Source of the DNA: Astrocystis sublimbata
Taxonomy: Eukaryota; Ascomycota; Sordariomycetes; Xylariales; Xylariaceae
Reading direction: 5' to 3'
Length of the DNA stretch: 64,000 nucleotides
Assembly: GCA_022453515.1 (NCBI GenBank)
Contig: JAJNNY010000007.1
Location: 1-64,000, forward strand
Shown here one piece after another: positions 32,506 to 44,854 of this stretch. Made by a program: the position numbers and the translations under genes. Numbering within the stretch: the stretch's first letter is position 1; each line of letters opens with the position of its first letter. Under the pieces are notes generated by a model. The model saw only the letters and a list, made by a program, of their open reading frames with translations. It was not told where the DNA came from and ran no database searches.

Positions 32506-35500
32506 TTAATCGTCGTCAGTATATCTCGGGCCCGCAGCAGGTGTATCGGCGTTATAAGCCCCCGGTGTCGGCGCTCCGTAGTATCCACCACTCGCCGCCG
32601 GCGTTGGCGCAGAGGCAGCAGGCGTTGGCGCAGAATCACCCCCCCAGCCTCCACCCCAGCTTCCCGGTGTTGGTGCATTCACAGGGCCACCAGGTGTAGG
32701 AGCATTGTACGGGCCGGGCGTGGGGGCGTTGAGAGCCCCTGGTGTTGGAGCTCCTAGTAAGCCGGCGCCTGGGGTGGGTGCGTCGTATGCACCAGACGAC
32801 CCGCCTACGTCTGGCGTGTAGCCCCACGAATCACCCCCACTTGCACCAGGTGTAGCCGCCGAAGCGCCATACGGTGTTTTGGAGCCCCATGTATCGCCGC
32901 CGCCGCTGCCACCACCGTAGGCGGGTGTCTTCGAACCTGACTCATAGGCAGGGGTTTTCGAGCCACCCGAGGACCAAGCTGGCGTGCGACCACCTGAACC
33001 ATAGGCAGTTCTATTACCATCATAAGGGTTCACCGTCCTTGATCCATCAGCCCACGCAGGTGTTCGTCCCCCATCTCCTCCAGCTCTTCCCCAAGCGGGT
33101 GTCCGACCTCCAGCACCTCCTGATGGCGTTTTCCAAGCTGGTGTGCGAGCCGACGATGCCGCGATAGGGGTACGACTTCCGCCGCTCCAATCGGGAGCTT
33201 GCCTTTCCTGGGGCCTCATAGGGGTGCCGTTCGGTCCGGGACGTCTGCTCTCGTAGTTCTTGATCTCGCGACCACTAATCATGTCTCGGACCATAACATC
33301 AGTCTTGGGTACGCTGATCACTTTGCTCTTTGTGTGTAGCTCGACACGAGCGTGGGTATCTGTGGTATCTTTGACCCGACCCAAAAGACCTTTCCAGCCT
33401 CCTTTGCGGATTGTCACAGTCTGGCCAATCAACTTGTCCCGTCCAAACACCTGCCGAGGCGGTGGCATATCATTTTTGCCTGTTGGGTTAAGTTTCTTGG
33501 CTGGGTTCATCGCGTCCAGATCCGGCCCCGAGGAGGCGGCGTTGATGCGGCCCCCCTTGGCTGAGATGGTCGATACGCTGCTCACCCGAGATACGAAGAT
33601 ACCCGCATTCTCTGTTGTCTGGTGCGTGTGACAAAACACATAGCTGCGATGGATGTGAACAATCTTGCCTTGCCGGCCCATCCCACCATACTCTTTGACC
33701 ACGTCATCGGGTCGGATCTCGGAACCTGTACGGTCGGCGGCGACGGCAAGCATCCTTTTCGGCAGCTTGTTTGCGACCTGGGATGGCATTACCTGCCGGT
33801 TGTCGCCATTCTGATCTAGCACCACCAGAGACTCGCGGTCGACCTTGACGATACAGCCTACCGTCGTTGGGTCCAGCTGCACAAGATCCAGGAGGGAGTA
33901 TTGGCCGAGTGAGCCTTGACCTGCAATGTCACTAGCTTCTCTCAGATCCTTGCTGAAAACTGTGATTTCCGTATTCGTTTGGTCGGTAAGAAGGGTGACT
34001 CGGTCCTCGGAAATTCTGACCACCATGCCCAGCTCGTCTCGGTATCTACTGCCCCCAATCACCTTGACGTGATCACCTAGCTGGAAACGTTTACGAAGAC
34101 CCTTGGTGGGCACATCGATGGTCTGCCCAACCAGTTCGCCTTCTGTGACCTGCAGAGTGACGATGTCGGATTGCACTTTGGTAGCTTTACCAATAACACC
34201 CTTCTGCTCGCCCTCGTAGACCTCAACCACGTCGTTGGGAAGGTAGGCAGTGGTGGCATTACTATCCCTGAGGCTGGCGGCCAGTGACTTGAGGTCGATG
34301 TTCTCGACACCGTCCTCGCCTCCCGAGGTGAAGCGTGTCACTTCTTCTAGGGTAGGGTTGACGTCGGTCACGTTCAGGTGCTGAATCTTGATATCTTTGA
34401 CCAGAAAGCCGCTTTCAAACTGATCGCCATTGTACGTCCATGCATTGGTTTGGGGGTTACCAGTCAGGTTGCGAGGATTCCTCTTCCGAGCTTCCACCTC
34501 GCTGAAGAGCTTCTGGGGGGGCCTAGGTCCGGCGACAGGGCGTTTTCGCTTCCCATCCGCGCCGACGGCGCCGCCGATCGATTCGTCGCGCATGCCGTAG
34601 TCCAGTCTGGGGATGTAGCGTACTCTCACGTCAAGGCCATTTTCAGTGATATCTAAAACCTGGGCCAAGTCGCCGGCATACTTCATGGGTCGCTTCAGTC
34701 GTGCCCAGGCACCCGGCTCGAGCGTAGGGGTCTTCTGCACGCGCAGGAGGTCGGGCATCTCCTTGATGTCGACCAGGATGAGCTTTGAGCGGGGATACAC
34801 GTTCATCATGCCGTCGAGGGCTTGGAGAATATCGGTCTGTCGGTATGCTTCGACGTAGACAAGGCCCTTCATGATGGAGTTGGGACCGCCGCGTTCGAAG
34901 GCGGCAGTGATGCCCAGCTCGTCCTTGGTACCCATCTTCTCCTGGATGCGCTTGGTGATGGAGTAGATGACCTCACGCTCCTTGCCCTCTTTGCACCGTA
35001 CACCCCAGATGCTGGGATCGTCGACGCTGGGTAGAAGTAGTCTCTGGGGTACGACGCTGGTGTCGCCCAGGCCCTTAGCAGAGCGCCTATGTCCATATTT
35101 GCGTACGAAAGACTCGGCTTCCTTCTGAAGATCCTCGTGGTTCATGCGGTCGCGCTGCAGATCGAGCTCTCTGTGTCTCCGGTCGGACTCGAGGCGACCG
35201 GCATCGCCAAAGTCGCCGGGCTCTTCCTGTTCAATGAAACCCTCGTTCTCGGCCTCGGCCTCTTCGTCATCCTCAGGCTCGTCCTCATCGTCGACTTCAG
35301 CCTCGATATCGAAGAAGGCGTTGCGCTTGTCTCGGCGTCGTTTGCGGCGATGGCCCTGTAGGTGTATGAGCATCCGTTTGGCCTTTGCCTCCGCTGTCTC
35401 TGTGTGATGAGAAGAGAAGAGAAGAGGACTTACCTGTATTTCATCTTCGTCATCATCGTCCTCCTCCTCATCGTCATCGTCGTCTCCCACGTCCTTGGTG

Positions 35501-35736
35501 GCGCCACGATCTTCGTTGGCATCCTCGTCAGCGTCCTCGTCGGCGTCGTCGTCGTCGTCGTCGTCATCGTTCTGATGGGCAGGGCGAGAAGACGAGACAG
35601 TCTTGGAGGCGGGTCTGCGGTCTTGGTCGTCTTCTTCGGCATCGGCCTTGACATCGTCGTCGCTCAAGTCGCCCTGAGCGGGATTGAAGTCGTCCTCTTC
35701 GGACTCGGGGTCATTGTAGTCGCGCGGGTCGCTCAT
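32506..35736 (-). CDS. spt5: Transcription elongation factor Spt5
   Basis: Large DSIF subunit that binds RNA polymerase II and couples elongation to capping and processing. Start [16 protein letters not shown] at 35736; exons 35736-35434 and 35355-32506 give 1050 residues. The intron 35433-35356 is 78 nt and free of stops, so retention would add 26 residues; splicing is preferred because donor GTAAGT and acceptor CTACAG are good and it joins the acidic N-terminus directly to [20 protein letters not shown] as in relatives. Order: acidic region, NGN domain ([17 protein letters not shown]), several KOW domains ([18 protein letters not shown]), then a long C-terminal repeat region. That tail has four TPAW and two TPAY motifs followed by eight APTPG/APTPA motifs, and ends RYTDDD. 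Confidence 0.95.
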   Translation of the reverse strand: MSDPRDYNDPESEEDDFNPAQGDLSDDDVKADAEEDDQDRRPASKTVSSSRPAHQNDDDDDDDDADEDADEDANEDRGATKDVGDDDDDEEEDDDDEDEIQVSPLLFSSHHTETAEAKAKRMLIHLQGHRRKRRRDKRNAFFDIEAEVDDEDEPEDDEEAEAENEGFIEQEEPGDFGDAGRLESDRRHRELDLQRDRMNHEDLQKEAESFVRKYGHRRSAKGLGDTSVVPQRLLLPSVDDPSIWGVRCKEGKEREVIYSITKRIQEKMGTKDELGITAAFERGGPNSIMKGLVYVEAYRQTDILQALDGMMNVYPRSKLILVDIKEMPDLLRVQKTPTLEPGAWARLKRPMKYAGDLAQVLDITENGLDVRVRYIPRLDYGMRDESIGGAVGADGKRKRPVAGPRPPQKLFSEVEARKRNPRNLTGNPQTNAWTYNGDQFESGFLVKDIKIQHLNVTDVNPTLEEVTRFTSGGEDGVENIDLKSLAASLRDSNATTAYLPNDVVEVYEGEQKGVIGKATKVQSDIVTLQVTEGELVGQTIDVPTKGLRKRFQLGDHVKVIGGSRYRDELGMVVRISEDRVTLLTDQTNTEITVFSKDLREASDIAGQGSLGQYSLLDLVQLDPTTVGCIVKVDRESLVVLDQNGDNRQVMPSQVANKLPKRMLAVAADRTGSEIRPDDVVKEYGGMGRQGKIVHIHRSYVFCHTHQTTENAGIFVSRVSSVSTISAKGGRINAASSGPDLDAMNPAKKLNPTGKNDMPPPRQVFGRDKLIGQTVTIRKGGWKGLLGRVKDTTDTHARVELHTKSKVISVPKTDVMVRDMISGREIKNYESRRPGPNGTPMRPQERQAPDWSGGSRTPIAASSARTPAWKTPSGGAGGRTPAWGRAGGDGGRTPAWADGSRTVNPYDGNRTAYGSGGRTPAWSSGGSKTPAYESGSKTPAYGGGSGGGDTWGSKTPYGASAATPGASGGDSWGYTPDVGGSSGAYDAPTPGAGLLGAPTPGALNAPTPGPYNAPTPGGPVNAPTPGSWGGGWGGDSAPTPAASAPTPAASGGYYGAPTPGAYNADTPAAGPRYTDDD

Positions 35737-37302
35737 TGTGTCGGCTTGCGACGTGCGGTCCACGGCTGGAATCAGCAGATGGCAGGTGCGAATGAGAGGT
35801 ATTTGGCAATTAAAAATGCAGCTTCTGGACTGGAGAAGCGTCTCAAAGAAACGCAGGTGGTGGTATAGATTAGAAGCAAGCCATGATGTGGAAGAGGTGA
35901 AAGAACACGAGTGGAAAGGAAGATGGACGTCTCCCAGTAAATTGGCGGCCAGGTTGCTGCAAGAGACAAACACGCGCTACCTACCTGCAGGCGTCACCTA
36001 CCTGCAGAGTCCTTTGTAGGTAAACACCTACGTAGACACCCAGGTTGCGCGCCCCCTTCCAAGAGAACTGGGCCTAGCGTTAACTCAATCCGAGCTCTAC
36101 CCCAAGCTCCCCCGGTGCCAAGGTCCAACATCGTTTCTTTTACGAGTAGAGATGCTCGACATGTACATGTAGTTAAACAGATTAGTGATTACCTACATAG
36201 GTACTTACCTACCTAAGGTAAGGTAAGTCATTGAACAATGCAATTTCTAGAAGCTGTCTCCTAGCACCTGGCTCACCTAAATAGAGCCATCCATGAATGA
36301 ATCTGCACCTCGACCAGTAATTCAAGGTTAACTTCAAGGTTTCTGTGGTCTTACATCAGGACTTCTTACATTGGTACTAGTACTTGACTCGAAATATTAG
36401 AGGGCTAAAGCATTCTTCAACTTTGCTACTTCAGAAGCTATATATAATAATAGTGTAATAAGCTTTAATTATTATATAGACTTGGATGCCTTTCAGGTAG
36501 GTCGGACCTTTTCCATTGGTGTAGGTAGCTATGTAGTTGATGTTGAATAGAAGACGCCCCCCTCTTATCTCGTCCGGGCACGCCTATTCGACGCTTGTCA
36601 ACTAGCTCCTTGTTGACTTTTATAACTCAACAACAGCATGGTCATGTTACCAGGTTGGGAGTCAATACAGAAATGAACATGATAAACAGCCAGGGCCATT
36701 TGAAATAACAACTGAGCAAATACTGTCGGGTTTGAAGTGATGATATAATTGTTCTCGCCACAATCATTATAAAGCGCATCGCGCATATCTTTTTCCCATG
36801 GACACCAGTGGATTTGATTTGCCTGCCTACCACCAGTTCCAGCTCCCCATAGCCGCCGCCGCCGCCCTTGCCCTCTTGTAGTTTAACTGGCTGAACATGA
36901 ATGAGAGAAGATTAGAAGTTTCGCACGGAATGCGGTATATACCCATATTGCTCGAGTGCCCAACGCTAGCGGCGAACAAACCCCCATTTCTCACAAGGTC
37001 TCCCAACTTTCGAGCTGTCTCAACATCTTCGCTTCCTTAGTTCAAGCGGGCCGTGTTCCTATGCTCATCGTCGAAAAGCCGCCTCCATATTCGTCGCCCA
37101 CTGACAGCCATCATCGCCGGTTTGTGCTCCGCATGTCCCGTACGGAAGCTTGGGTATTGGCAATAGGCTGAGCACGCGGAGTGTCTTCAGTCCAAGTATC
37201 GGTTTTGCCCGATTCGACGCGTAGACCCGAGAGTATTGCCAGCTCCTTCCTGTCATGGCATTCATTCCCAAACCATCGTGATCATGTCTCAGGCATGCTC
37301 TC
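35737..37302. other. Gap between Spt5 start and WD40 gene stop
   Basis: TAGGTA/TACCTA motifs are dense at 35978-36030 and 36190-36230, just upstream of Spt5. A 27-codon ORF at 36798-36881 (MDTSGFDLPAY...) is too short to call. An AT-rich segment lies at 36420-36480. No supported gene. Confidence 0.5.
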
Positions 37303-39321
37303 TCAGACCTTGACTCCCCAAACACCTCGCCCGCCGCTCACGCCCAGCCAGTCACCGCCACCTTCATTAGAATGGAGCTGTGGGGCCCAGCCGATGTTTC
37401 CGACCTCGTAGTCACACTCCCAGCTAGCCACGGGCGAGAGATGCTTGTCTGTCCCTCCGCTGCCGTTGGACGAAGGCCCAGTGCTCGGGGCACTGTTAAT
37501 GAGGTCCCATAACAGCACTTGCGAGTCGTCTCCTCCAGATGCAAGCAAAGCCCTCCGTCCTGGAGACCATTCCACCGAGTTGACCGATCCTCCGTGACCG
37601 CGCAGCTCTAACAAAGCCTGACCAGGTTGCCGAACGTCAAGAATGCGGATAATGTTAGAGTCCTGAGCAAACGTGGCGAGGAGATGCTGGTCATGCGGCG
37701 AGGTGGCAATCCTCAAGAGCGGAGGCGCATTCGACATGGTCTGCTGGGCTAGTGTAGGGCTCATCCTGCCGTCTGTGTCATAGTGAGTAGGAGTAATAGG
37801 GGGGTTATATGTTTCATGGAGCTGGTCTCACTCACCTCTCTCATCCTTCGAAGTAGGCTCATAGATAATAGTAGAATGCTCGAGACTTCGGAGATCAAAC
37901 ATGCGGACACTACCGTCCTGTCCACAGCTGACAAAGACATCGACGCTATTGGCGCAGAAGCGCACATCGTATACCTCCTTGTCGTGGGCAATGAGCTGTG
38001 TCTTGGCGGTCAAAGAGGGTATATCCCATATGGTGCACGTGGTATCTATGCTGGAGGTGATGATGAGGCTGGGGGAGACGGTGTTCCAGTCCAACGAGGT
38101 GAGAGGAGCGGTGTGATCGGGGGTTTTCGAGTTGGAGAGCAGGGCCAGCGGAGTCAGCTTGGTGATGGGAGCGCCGAGCCCGGACTTGTTGTGTAGCGAA
38201 TTGGAATGCGACGGTTGGGTGTCGACGGGGAGAGACCAGAGCCTGAGATGGTCGCCCGACGTGGCCACCAGGTCCGTGGATTGCTTTTGCGACGACGGAG
38301 GCTCCCATAGCAGACGTGTAACGGGGTATGAGTGTGTGGCCTCGGCGATTTTGGTGAATTCCAACGAGGTCTTGGAGGAGCCCGGGGTGAGTGCGTCGGC
38401 GGGCGTGTTCACCACCTGAGTATCAAGGATTTGTATCTGGGACGAGGCGTGTTAATCGGTCATCATGTGCGCGTAGCACTACCGCAGCGGTACTTGTAAG
38501 CAGAGCCGGGGGAGTGGGCAAGGACATACAAAGTTGTGGCCGTCCTCAAGGTAGCTGCCGATGGCGACTTTACCGGCGCCCTTCCCCTGGGGAGCCCATT
38601 TGCACCAGTCGAAGGCGTACAGAGCCCAGGGCGCGAGGTAGTTGCTCGTGGAGGGCTGCGGATTGGCGAGCTCGTAGCCCATGGTGCCGGGCTGCTGGCT
38701 GTCGGACAAGCTCGAGTCGGCGCGCGGCCTGATGTCAGCCAGACCGAGGGGCGTGTTGGAGATGTTCCTCTGCGACCCGGGAGCGTTGTACCTGCCCTCC
38801 TGGGGCGAGGTGATATACTGCGATTGGCCAGCCATTCCGGCGCCGCTGGGAGTGGTCGGGGTGTAGGGCGTGTATGTGGAGGGCGCGGGGGCGGGGGCCA
38901 AGGTGGTATCGTAGGGGTCGGCAGGGCTGGCGCGCGAGTAGGTATGCGACATGCTGAGGGAGGGCGGCTTCTTGGAGGGCGAGGAATACTCGCTCGGGGA
39001 GTGGTGGGCGGCGCCGGACATGGAGGACAGAGTGGGGGCGGTGTTGTTGGTGGCGATGGGCGGGCGGCCGGGCTGGAGGCTGTTGGGGACGGCGGAGGAT
39101 GAGGAGGATGAGGAGGGGGCTGGCGCGGCGGGAGACTGCTGATCGAGCCCGATGTGAGGGCCGGGGGCGGTAGTGAAGTCTCGTGGAGACATCTGGGCGA
39201 TCTGGGGGATGTGGAGCTCGTCGGAAGGGTGCTGCTGGGCGCCATAGGCGTTGTTGGGCCGTCTCGGGGCGCCGCCGCCGTATTGGCCCTGGCCCTGGCC
39301 CTGGCCCGGCGAATGATTCAT
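37303..39321 (-). CDS. WD40-repeat protein of the DCAF7/TTG1 (AN11) group
   Basis: Scaffold beta-propeller; animal and plant relatives bind DYRK kinases or bHLH/MYB factors. Exons 39321-38530, 38436-37836 and 37772-37303 give 620 residues. The propeller begins at LAPWALYAFDWCKW and IGSYLEDGHNFIQILDTQ, typical for this group, and includes LTSLDWNTVSPSLIITSS, CTIWDIPSL, VRFCANSVDVFVSCGQDG, SVNSVEWSPGRRALLASGG and VLLWDL. Animal relatives are about 340 residues; the extra 230 at the N-terminus are Gln/Pro/Ser-rich low complexity (GQGQGQGQYGGG, SSSSSSS). All introns are GT-AG and keep phase. Confidence 0.9.
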
Positions 39322-40408
39322 GCTGCGACGACACAGGAACCGCCCAAGCCAGCGACGGTATAGACTGTACTATGTAGACGGTAGACGGGCTACCCAAATA
39401 AATGCTACCAGTAGGATGCGGGCGGCGGCGGGGTTTGGGTGAGGGGCGAGCGATTCGCAGCCGGTGGGCTGAAGGTGTCCAGTGTTCACCAGCCAGATGA
39501 GCAGGAGCAGACCCGTCGCTGACCAGAAGTGCCCGAGGCTACCTAGCTTCAACCTAGTGTCGGGCAGCGTGCGTGCTCGGCTACCTAGGTATGTATGTAC
39601 CCACCGTGTTCGTCCCTGGGGGCCTGGTTTTCGAGGTGAGGATATAGGCGAAGGACGATAACGATAGACGACAGAGGCCGGAATGTTGCTTGTGACGGAC
39701 GGTCTTCCAGGTTGAGGAGAGACGGGCTCTGGTCAAGGCAATCGCGGGCCAAGGGCCAGGGCTAGGCAATCTAGGGGAGCTAGTTGCCTGACGTTGCAGT
39801 GCAAAGCGGTGCGATGCGCTGCCCTTTTCAGTGGTTGGCAAAGGTCGGAAGGTTAGGTATCTTCAAAGTACCTTCCTCATCTTGTAGGTACCCAGCCAGG
39901 TACTACATAGACCGGAGCTGTGCAAGAAAGACAGAGTTGAGCGGAATAGCCCCCTACTCGGACTCGTACCTTGAAACCTTGAAACCTCCAGTGTTGTTTG
40001 TTTTTTGTTATTGTTGTTAATCTCTTTGAATGCACTCAGAACCTGGGGAACATTGAAGCTCTTTGACTATTTGAACATGTAAGTAAGTACTTCTTCACCT
40101 GCGAGGCAAACATCTAAATGTTGACCATACAAGCAGTACCCACTTTGTTGCGCTACAGTTCATAAGGTACGCTCTAGATACCTACAGAAGCAATGGTGCA
40201 GTACGCCCACCTACCTGCTTCTCACACAGACAGTGACCGCGGCTCGAACCTTATCTTACCAGCAGTGAGAACATTCTACATACCTAAGTAGATACGCTCA
40301 TTCAACCGCAACATACCTTATGCTTATATTGGCCAGGCATTCCCCGGCTGACCAAAACTCAATCTCCTTTGCTGCTGCCTCGTTCCAGTCCAGTCCAGAG
40401 TTATTACC
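39322..40408. promoter_or_regulatory. Divergent intergenic region between WD40 and PPAT genes
   Basis: A 1.1-kb gap holding both promoters. TACCTAGGTATGTATGTACC at about 39580 and further TACCTA/TAGGTA copies to 40290. No supported gene. Confidence 0.5.
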
Positions 40409-41626
40409 ATGGCAAGTCACTATCGCAACCCCTCGCTACTGCTTCTACCTCCCCCTCCAGATCCAGCGGACCATGAGGCCTTGGACGCTGCCTATAAGTC
40501 GCCCATCAGAGCTGCTATAGCAAGATTACGGGACCATCGGGACGACCGAGGCTCTGTGCTGTGTATCGCTGTAGCCGCGCCGTTTCTGGCTCTCACTGCT
40601 CCCTCATCTCACCCCACAGCTCACCATGAGGCTCTCCTATGGCCCGACGCACAGTCCGTCTTAGCCCGTGTCTACAGCATCGTTGCCATTGTCTGTGCCC
40701 AGCTTGACGTCCCGAGTGAGATGCACTCCGGGCCCGGCTCGGTCGATGTTCGTGTCCTTCTCGTCCATCATGAACTATCGAGTACCCTGCCCCAACAAGG
40801 CAATCCGGCCCTTCATGCCAACAATACCGTCATTGTGGATCTACCCACCTTCGTTGCCAGCTGCCACCCCTGGAGCCTTGTATTTCATGTCGACAGCGAA
40901 CTAGGCCGTCAGCTTTTCTCTTCTTACTCGCAGATATGTGGTCCCGGACGGGCCCCGAGCCAAGATCAGTCCGTTGTTGTCGAGGCTGGAGTTCCGTCAG
41001 TTGAAGGCTCATTATCTTCACCCCCTACGAAGACCTACCCTGTCGTTTGCCTTGGAGGTACATTTGACCATCTCCACGCCGGTCACAAGCTCCTCTTGAC
41101 CGCCGCCGCCATTTTACTCAGGATACCTGAAACTCCGGTGGCTTCGCCGGCACGGTTCATAATTGGTGTTACAGGTGACGAGCTACTCAAGCAAAAGAAG
41201 TACGCCGAGCTGGTCCAGTCCTGGGATCTTCGTGTTGCGAACATCATCGAATTCCTCGCTGCCATTCTCCAACACTCTGAAAGCGGCGCGGCTGGGCCAG
41301 ACATCACCAAAGAAGACGACAAGGTAACTGCCTCCTACCGGGATGGCGCAATCGAAATCCGCTGCGTCGTCCTTAGAGATAAGTTCGGACCGACTGTTAC
41401 AGAAGAGGAAATGGATGTTCTCGTGGTATCGGGAGAGACGCGATCGGGCGGCGATGCCGTCAATGCAGAGCGCAAAAAGCACGGCTGGCACCACCTTGAA
41501 ATCTTCGAGGTGGACGTCCTGGACGCCGAGGATACTACCAGTGGCCCAACCCCGACCAAAACCGACTTCGCAACCAAGATAAGCAGCACCGCAATTCGTG
41601 AGAGGAAAGCCGAGGCCCTCAAGTGA
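40409..41626 (+). CDS. CAB4: Phosphopantetheine adenylyltransferase (CoA synthesis)
   Basis: Transfers AMP to 4'-phosphopantetheine to make dephospho-CoA. Single exon, 405 residues. The nucleotidyltransferase domain occupies the C-terminal half: GGTFDHLHAGHK at residues 216-227 (T/HxGH motif), IGVTGDELLKQKKYAEL, VVSGETRSGGDAVN and the ATP-binding ISSTAIR at 391-397. The N-terminal 200 residues match the extra region of fungal Cab4-type enzymes, not bacterial CoaD. There is no kinase domain for the last CoA step, so that enzyme must be encoded elsewhere. Converges with the SDR gene, 72 nt between the stops. Confidence 0.92.
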   Translation: MASHYRNPSLLLLPPPPDPADHEALDAAYKSPIRAAIARLRDHRDDRGSVLCIAVAAPFLALTAPSSHPTAHHEALLWPDAQSVLARVYSIVAIVCAQLDVPSEMHSGPGSVDVRVLLVHHELSSTLPQQGNPALHANNTVIVDLPTFVASCHPWSLVFHVDSELGRQLFSSYSQICGPGRAPSQDQSVVVEAGVPSVEGSLSSPPTKTYPVVCLGGTFDHLHAGHKLLLTAAAILLRIPETPVASPARFIIGVTGDELLKQKKYAELVQSWDLRVANIIEFLAAILQHSESGAAGPDITKEDDKVTASYRDGAIEIRCVVLRDKFGPTVTEEEMDVLVVSGETRSGGDAVNAERKKHGWHHLEIFEVDVLDAEDTTSGPTPTKTDFATKISSTAIRERKAEALK

Positions 41627-41698
41627 AAACATTGAATGCGAAGCACTACACTCGCCACGCAATCTACTTAAACCCACCGCCTTCTACCGAATAATCCA

Positions 41699-42905
41699 TC
41701 ACATGAGCAAGGTTTGTCCTCCATCTACCAAAACTGCAGCACGCCTCGTCAGTATCTATGCAACGTTGAAATTAATATGAGTGAGATCGATGATCTGTTG
41801 GATATGATTTGTGATGTTCCTGGTGGCTTTATCGAAAGGCTGCGTGTGAATGACAAGCAATACGAATGAAAGAACTCACGATCTGATCCATTGAAGTAGC
41901 TTCCGGCTCGACCTGCAAGCATGATCACAACACCACATAGCTCTTCAGGCTGGCCCATCCGTCCCAGCGGATGGCGACTGAACCACATATTTCTTGCTTC
42001 TTGCAGACCATCGCCCTCGTTCAGAATCGTATCCATGTACCCCGGCGAGATACTATTGACCCTGATACCATAACGCGCCCATTCCGCAGCCAGCGACCGA
42101 GCCATGGCCTTGACGCCGGCTTTGGAGACATTATACGGAACTTGTGGTTGGGGAAAATTGACTTGGTGTGCTGAGATGCTGGCCACGAGAACTATACTGC
42201 CCCCTGTTTCATGCAATATCATGTGCCTCGCCACGGCACGCGCTACGTAGAACGCCCCAATCGTATTGACATTCAACACGCGATTCCAATCTTTGCATGT
42301 CCAATCAAGCGAATGGCCACAGGAGACCATACCGGCAAAGTTCAACAACGTGGTCACTTCAACCATCAAGTCAGCGATCGCCATTCAGGGCCAAGAAATC
42401 GCTGATCATTTGGAAGCTTTCAACGACCTCGGGTGTAGAGATACCAGCTAGGGGGGCTTGTTCCTTTATAATTTGCACGATGGGAGGGGACATGGTTCCA
42501 ATAGTTATACATACCGGGGCCAAGAAGAGACACAGTCTCCGCGACAGCGGTATCAACCGCCGCTTCATCCGTGATATCGACCTTCAAAAACCGAACGCTA
42601 GCATTCGGGAACTCGGCGCTCAGCGTGGAGACTTTGGTCTCCGCTTCGGACGGGTTCACGTCGAAGATCATCAATCCCCGTACTCCGTGTTCAAGCAAGG
42701 CTTTGCTCACCGCAAACCCCAGATCTCCCGCACCACCAGTCACTATGGCGTTGCCCCTGAGCCTGAAGCGCTCTTGCGCGCGCTCGGCAGGGGATAGGGA
42801 CATGGAGAAAGGAGCAGGCGGAGCGGTCAGCGAACCGGGAGCTCCAGTGCCTAACGTCATCTGAGGCATCACACGTGCTGTAAGATCCGATCTCTCAGCC
42901 GCCAT
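41699..42905 (-). CDS. Short-chain dehydrogenase/reductase
   Basis: NAD(P)-dependent oxidoreductase, substrate unknown. Exons 42905-42515, 42356-41880 and 41733-41699 give 300 residues. Cofactor motif TGGAGDLG, NFAG, active-site SISAHQ and YNVSK (Tyr-x3-Lys), then the SPGYMDT block. The last exon codes only LLVDGGQTLLM, which is the expected SDR C-terminus after GSYFNGSD; a CTGAC branch site sits before its acceptor (GCTGCAG). Reading through the second intron would instead replace this end with an unrelated tail. The 34-residue N-terminal extension is Pro/Ala-rich. Confidence 0.9.
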
Positions 42906-43913
42906 TGTGGGATGCTATATCTTTCGGGCACCTCAAAATGATATATCGCTGTTCTATCCTGTCGTACGAGATCAAAAGGTGGTATTGTACTTGAGCGTTT
43001 GGCGAATCTACATACGCAGATTAATTCTATTCGCTCAGTTAAGAAGAATAATCATGAGATGGGAGAACTCTTGCACAACACCTCTGTCTTGGTTCCGATA
43101 CCCATTAGATGGTGGTATTTGTTAAATCGGTGAAATATTCATTTCATAAGCTATTTCCCATGGCATTTGCTTTTCTCCCAGCTGTAGTGACCTCATTCGT
43201 AGCACCTACGTCAGTCGGTGCAACGCGCCAAAGGGGCCGCATAGTGATTGGCCTACTACTCCAATTGTGCCTGTCGGCCATGTCTGTAGCTTCTCTGCTG
43301 TACTTACACGCTACATGAACCATATGACGAAAATGGGGTTGATCTGTAAAGGCGCTGCGGGTATAAGACGATTGCAATCTGAGCCTGTGGATACAAGTAA
43401 TAGGTCATTATGATGTATATACTTTCAATGAAGATATCCTCCATCGACTGTTGGAAAGTTCCCGACGGCTGCGTCTTTGATCATTTGGAGAACCCGCGCG
43501 CTAGTAGATGTACATGCCGAGCATGCATGCATGCCATCATGGTTGGTTGCACGGGTAAATCTTTTACTTGTGTACGATGTCCGAGATTGCTGGATGCCAT
43601 TCACCTATTCTGGAGTGTTATCCATTGACTGTGTGTAGAGCATTTACTCCGAAGGGCGTGAAGTGCTTGTGTATCTGATGTATCCTTCTCTCTTTTCGTA
43701 CCGTTTCGTATAGATTCAGCCAAGCGGTATCCTAATCAGCGAAATCGTAGGTTGGGAAACCCTTCCGGATGACCTGGAGCAAGTGTTGCGCGAGTGATTA
43801 TCCCCTGTCCCCTAGCTCGAGGCGCTGCGCAGTAGTTGGTTGATCTTACATCAGCTCGGAAAACCCATTACCCAACAACACTACATTCTGATTGATTCTT
43901 GCTCAGATAAGTA
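42906..43913. other. Gap between SDR start and secreted protein stop
   Basis: One kilobase without a supported gene; short frames here show no motif. The left end holds the SDR promoter. Confidence 0.5.
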
Positions 43914-44854
43914 TCAAACGTTACAAAGCGAGATCCCACGCCCCGCATCCGAACCACCCCGGAAGATGACCCGTCCCAGTTCCGCACTGCAAGCACCCTC
44001 ATTCCAGCCATTGTAATAAAGACCGTCGAACCACGGATCCGCCTTTCTCGCGACGGGCCGGCTGGCCCCCGAGATGCCTCCGTTGACCACGCCATTGGGG
44101 CATATGCTCGGCGTCCTGCCCTCCTCGCCCTCGTGCTCCATGGCGCCCGTGTGGTAGGCGATCTCGCAGTTGCCGTGCCGCCAGGGATCGAAGCCGGCCG
44201 GCAGACTCTCGGAGGGCGTTTCGTTGTACGCGGGGAGGAACTTCCAGGCGAAGCAGTTGTAGTACGACGCGCACTCGGCACAGCACGACAACTTGTCGGG
44301 CACGCTGTTGGCCTTGAGGGTGACGACGGCGGAGCCCGACTGCGGGATGGCGCGCGAGGGTGAGTTGGCGAAGAGGGACGGCTTGCAGAAGGCCGGGATC
44401 GTCGAGGTCGGGTAGGACCCCTTGATCACGGTGCAAACGGGGTCCGAGAGTGAAAGTGGATGGGGAGTTGAAGACGGAGGTGGTGGGGAGGAGGAAGCGA
44501 GGGAGGAGCGGGGTGTAGGAGCCTCGTCCGTGCAGGGCGCCTCGGGCACGATCTTCTGGTCCATATCCGGAGGCGGACCAACGTGGATCGGCTGCGGTGG
44601 ATTGGCGTAGCTCAGGGTTGGTGCGGCTGAGGGTAAGAGGTCCAGAGGTCGGAATGTCACGGGATGAGCATAGCCTGTAACGGTAGAGGTGGGCACCTTC
44701 CAACGCATGGAGGTAAGTATAGAGGCCAGAACCCGTTCTTGACGGTGGTGTATCTGGGGCTGGGATGTTGAGAAGAACCTACCTTATTCTCGGTGTGTTG
44801 GCCTGGTAGAGCCGTGGCAAGTGCCACGAGGGCCGGGAGTATGCTATATCGCAT
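43914..44854 (-). CDS. Secreted Cys-rich protein with PAN/apple-like pattern
   Basis: Predicted extracellular or cell-wall protein of 284 residues. Exons 44854-44783 and 44696-43914; the acceptor of the 86-nt intron is GGAAG. The signal peptide is MRYSILPALVALATALPG. A Pro/Ser-rich linker (SSSPPPPSSTPHP) precedes a Cys-containing domain with CTVIKGSYPTSTIPAFC and SCCAECASYYNCFAWKFLP, the CC-x2-C-x5-C arrangement found in PAN_4-type domains. The C-terminal part has WFDGLYYNGWNEGAC. Such domains bind protein or sugar, but no partner can be named. Confidence 0.75.

Noticed and set aside
40231..40260. Minus-strand GGTTCGAGCC resembling a tRNA B box
   Set aside because: No A box at the correct distance and no foldable acceptor stem.
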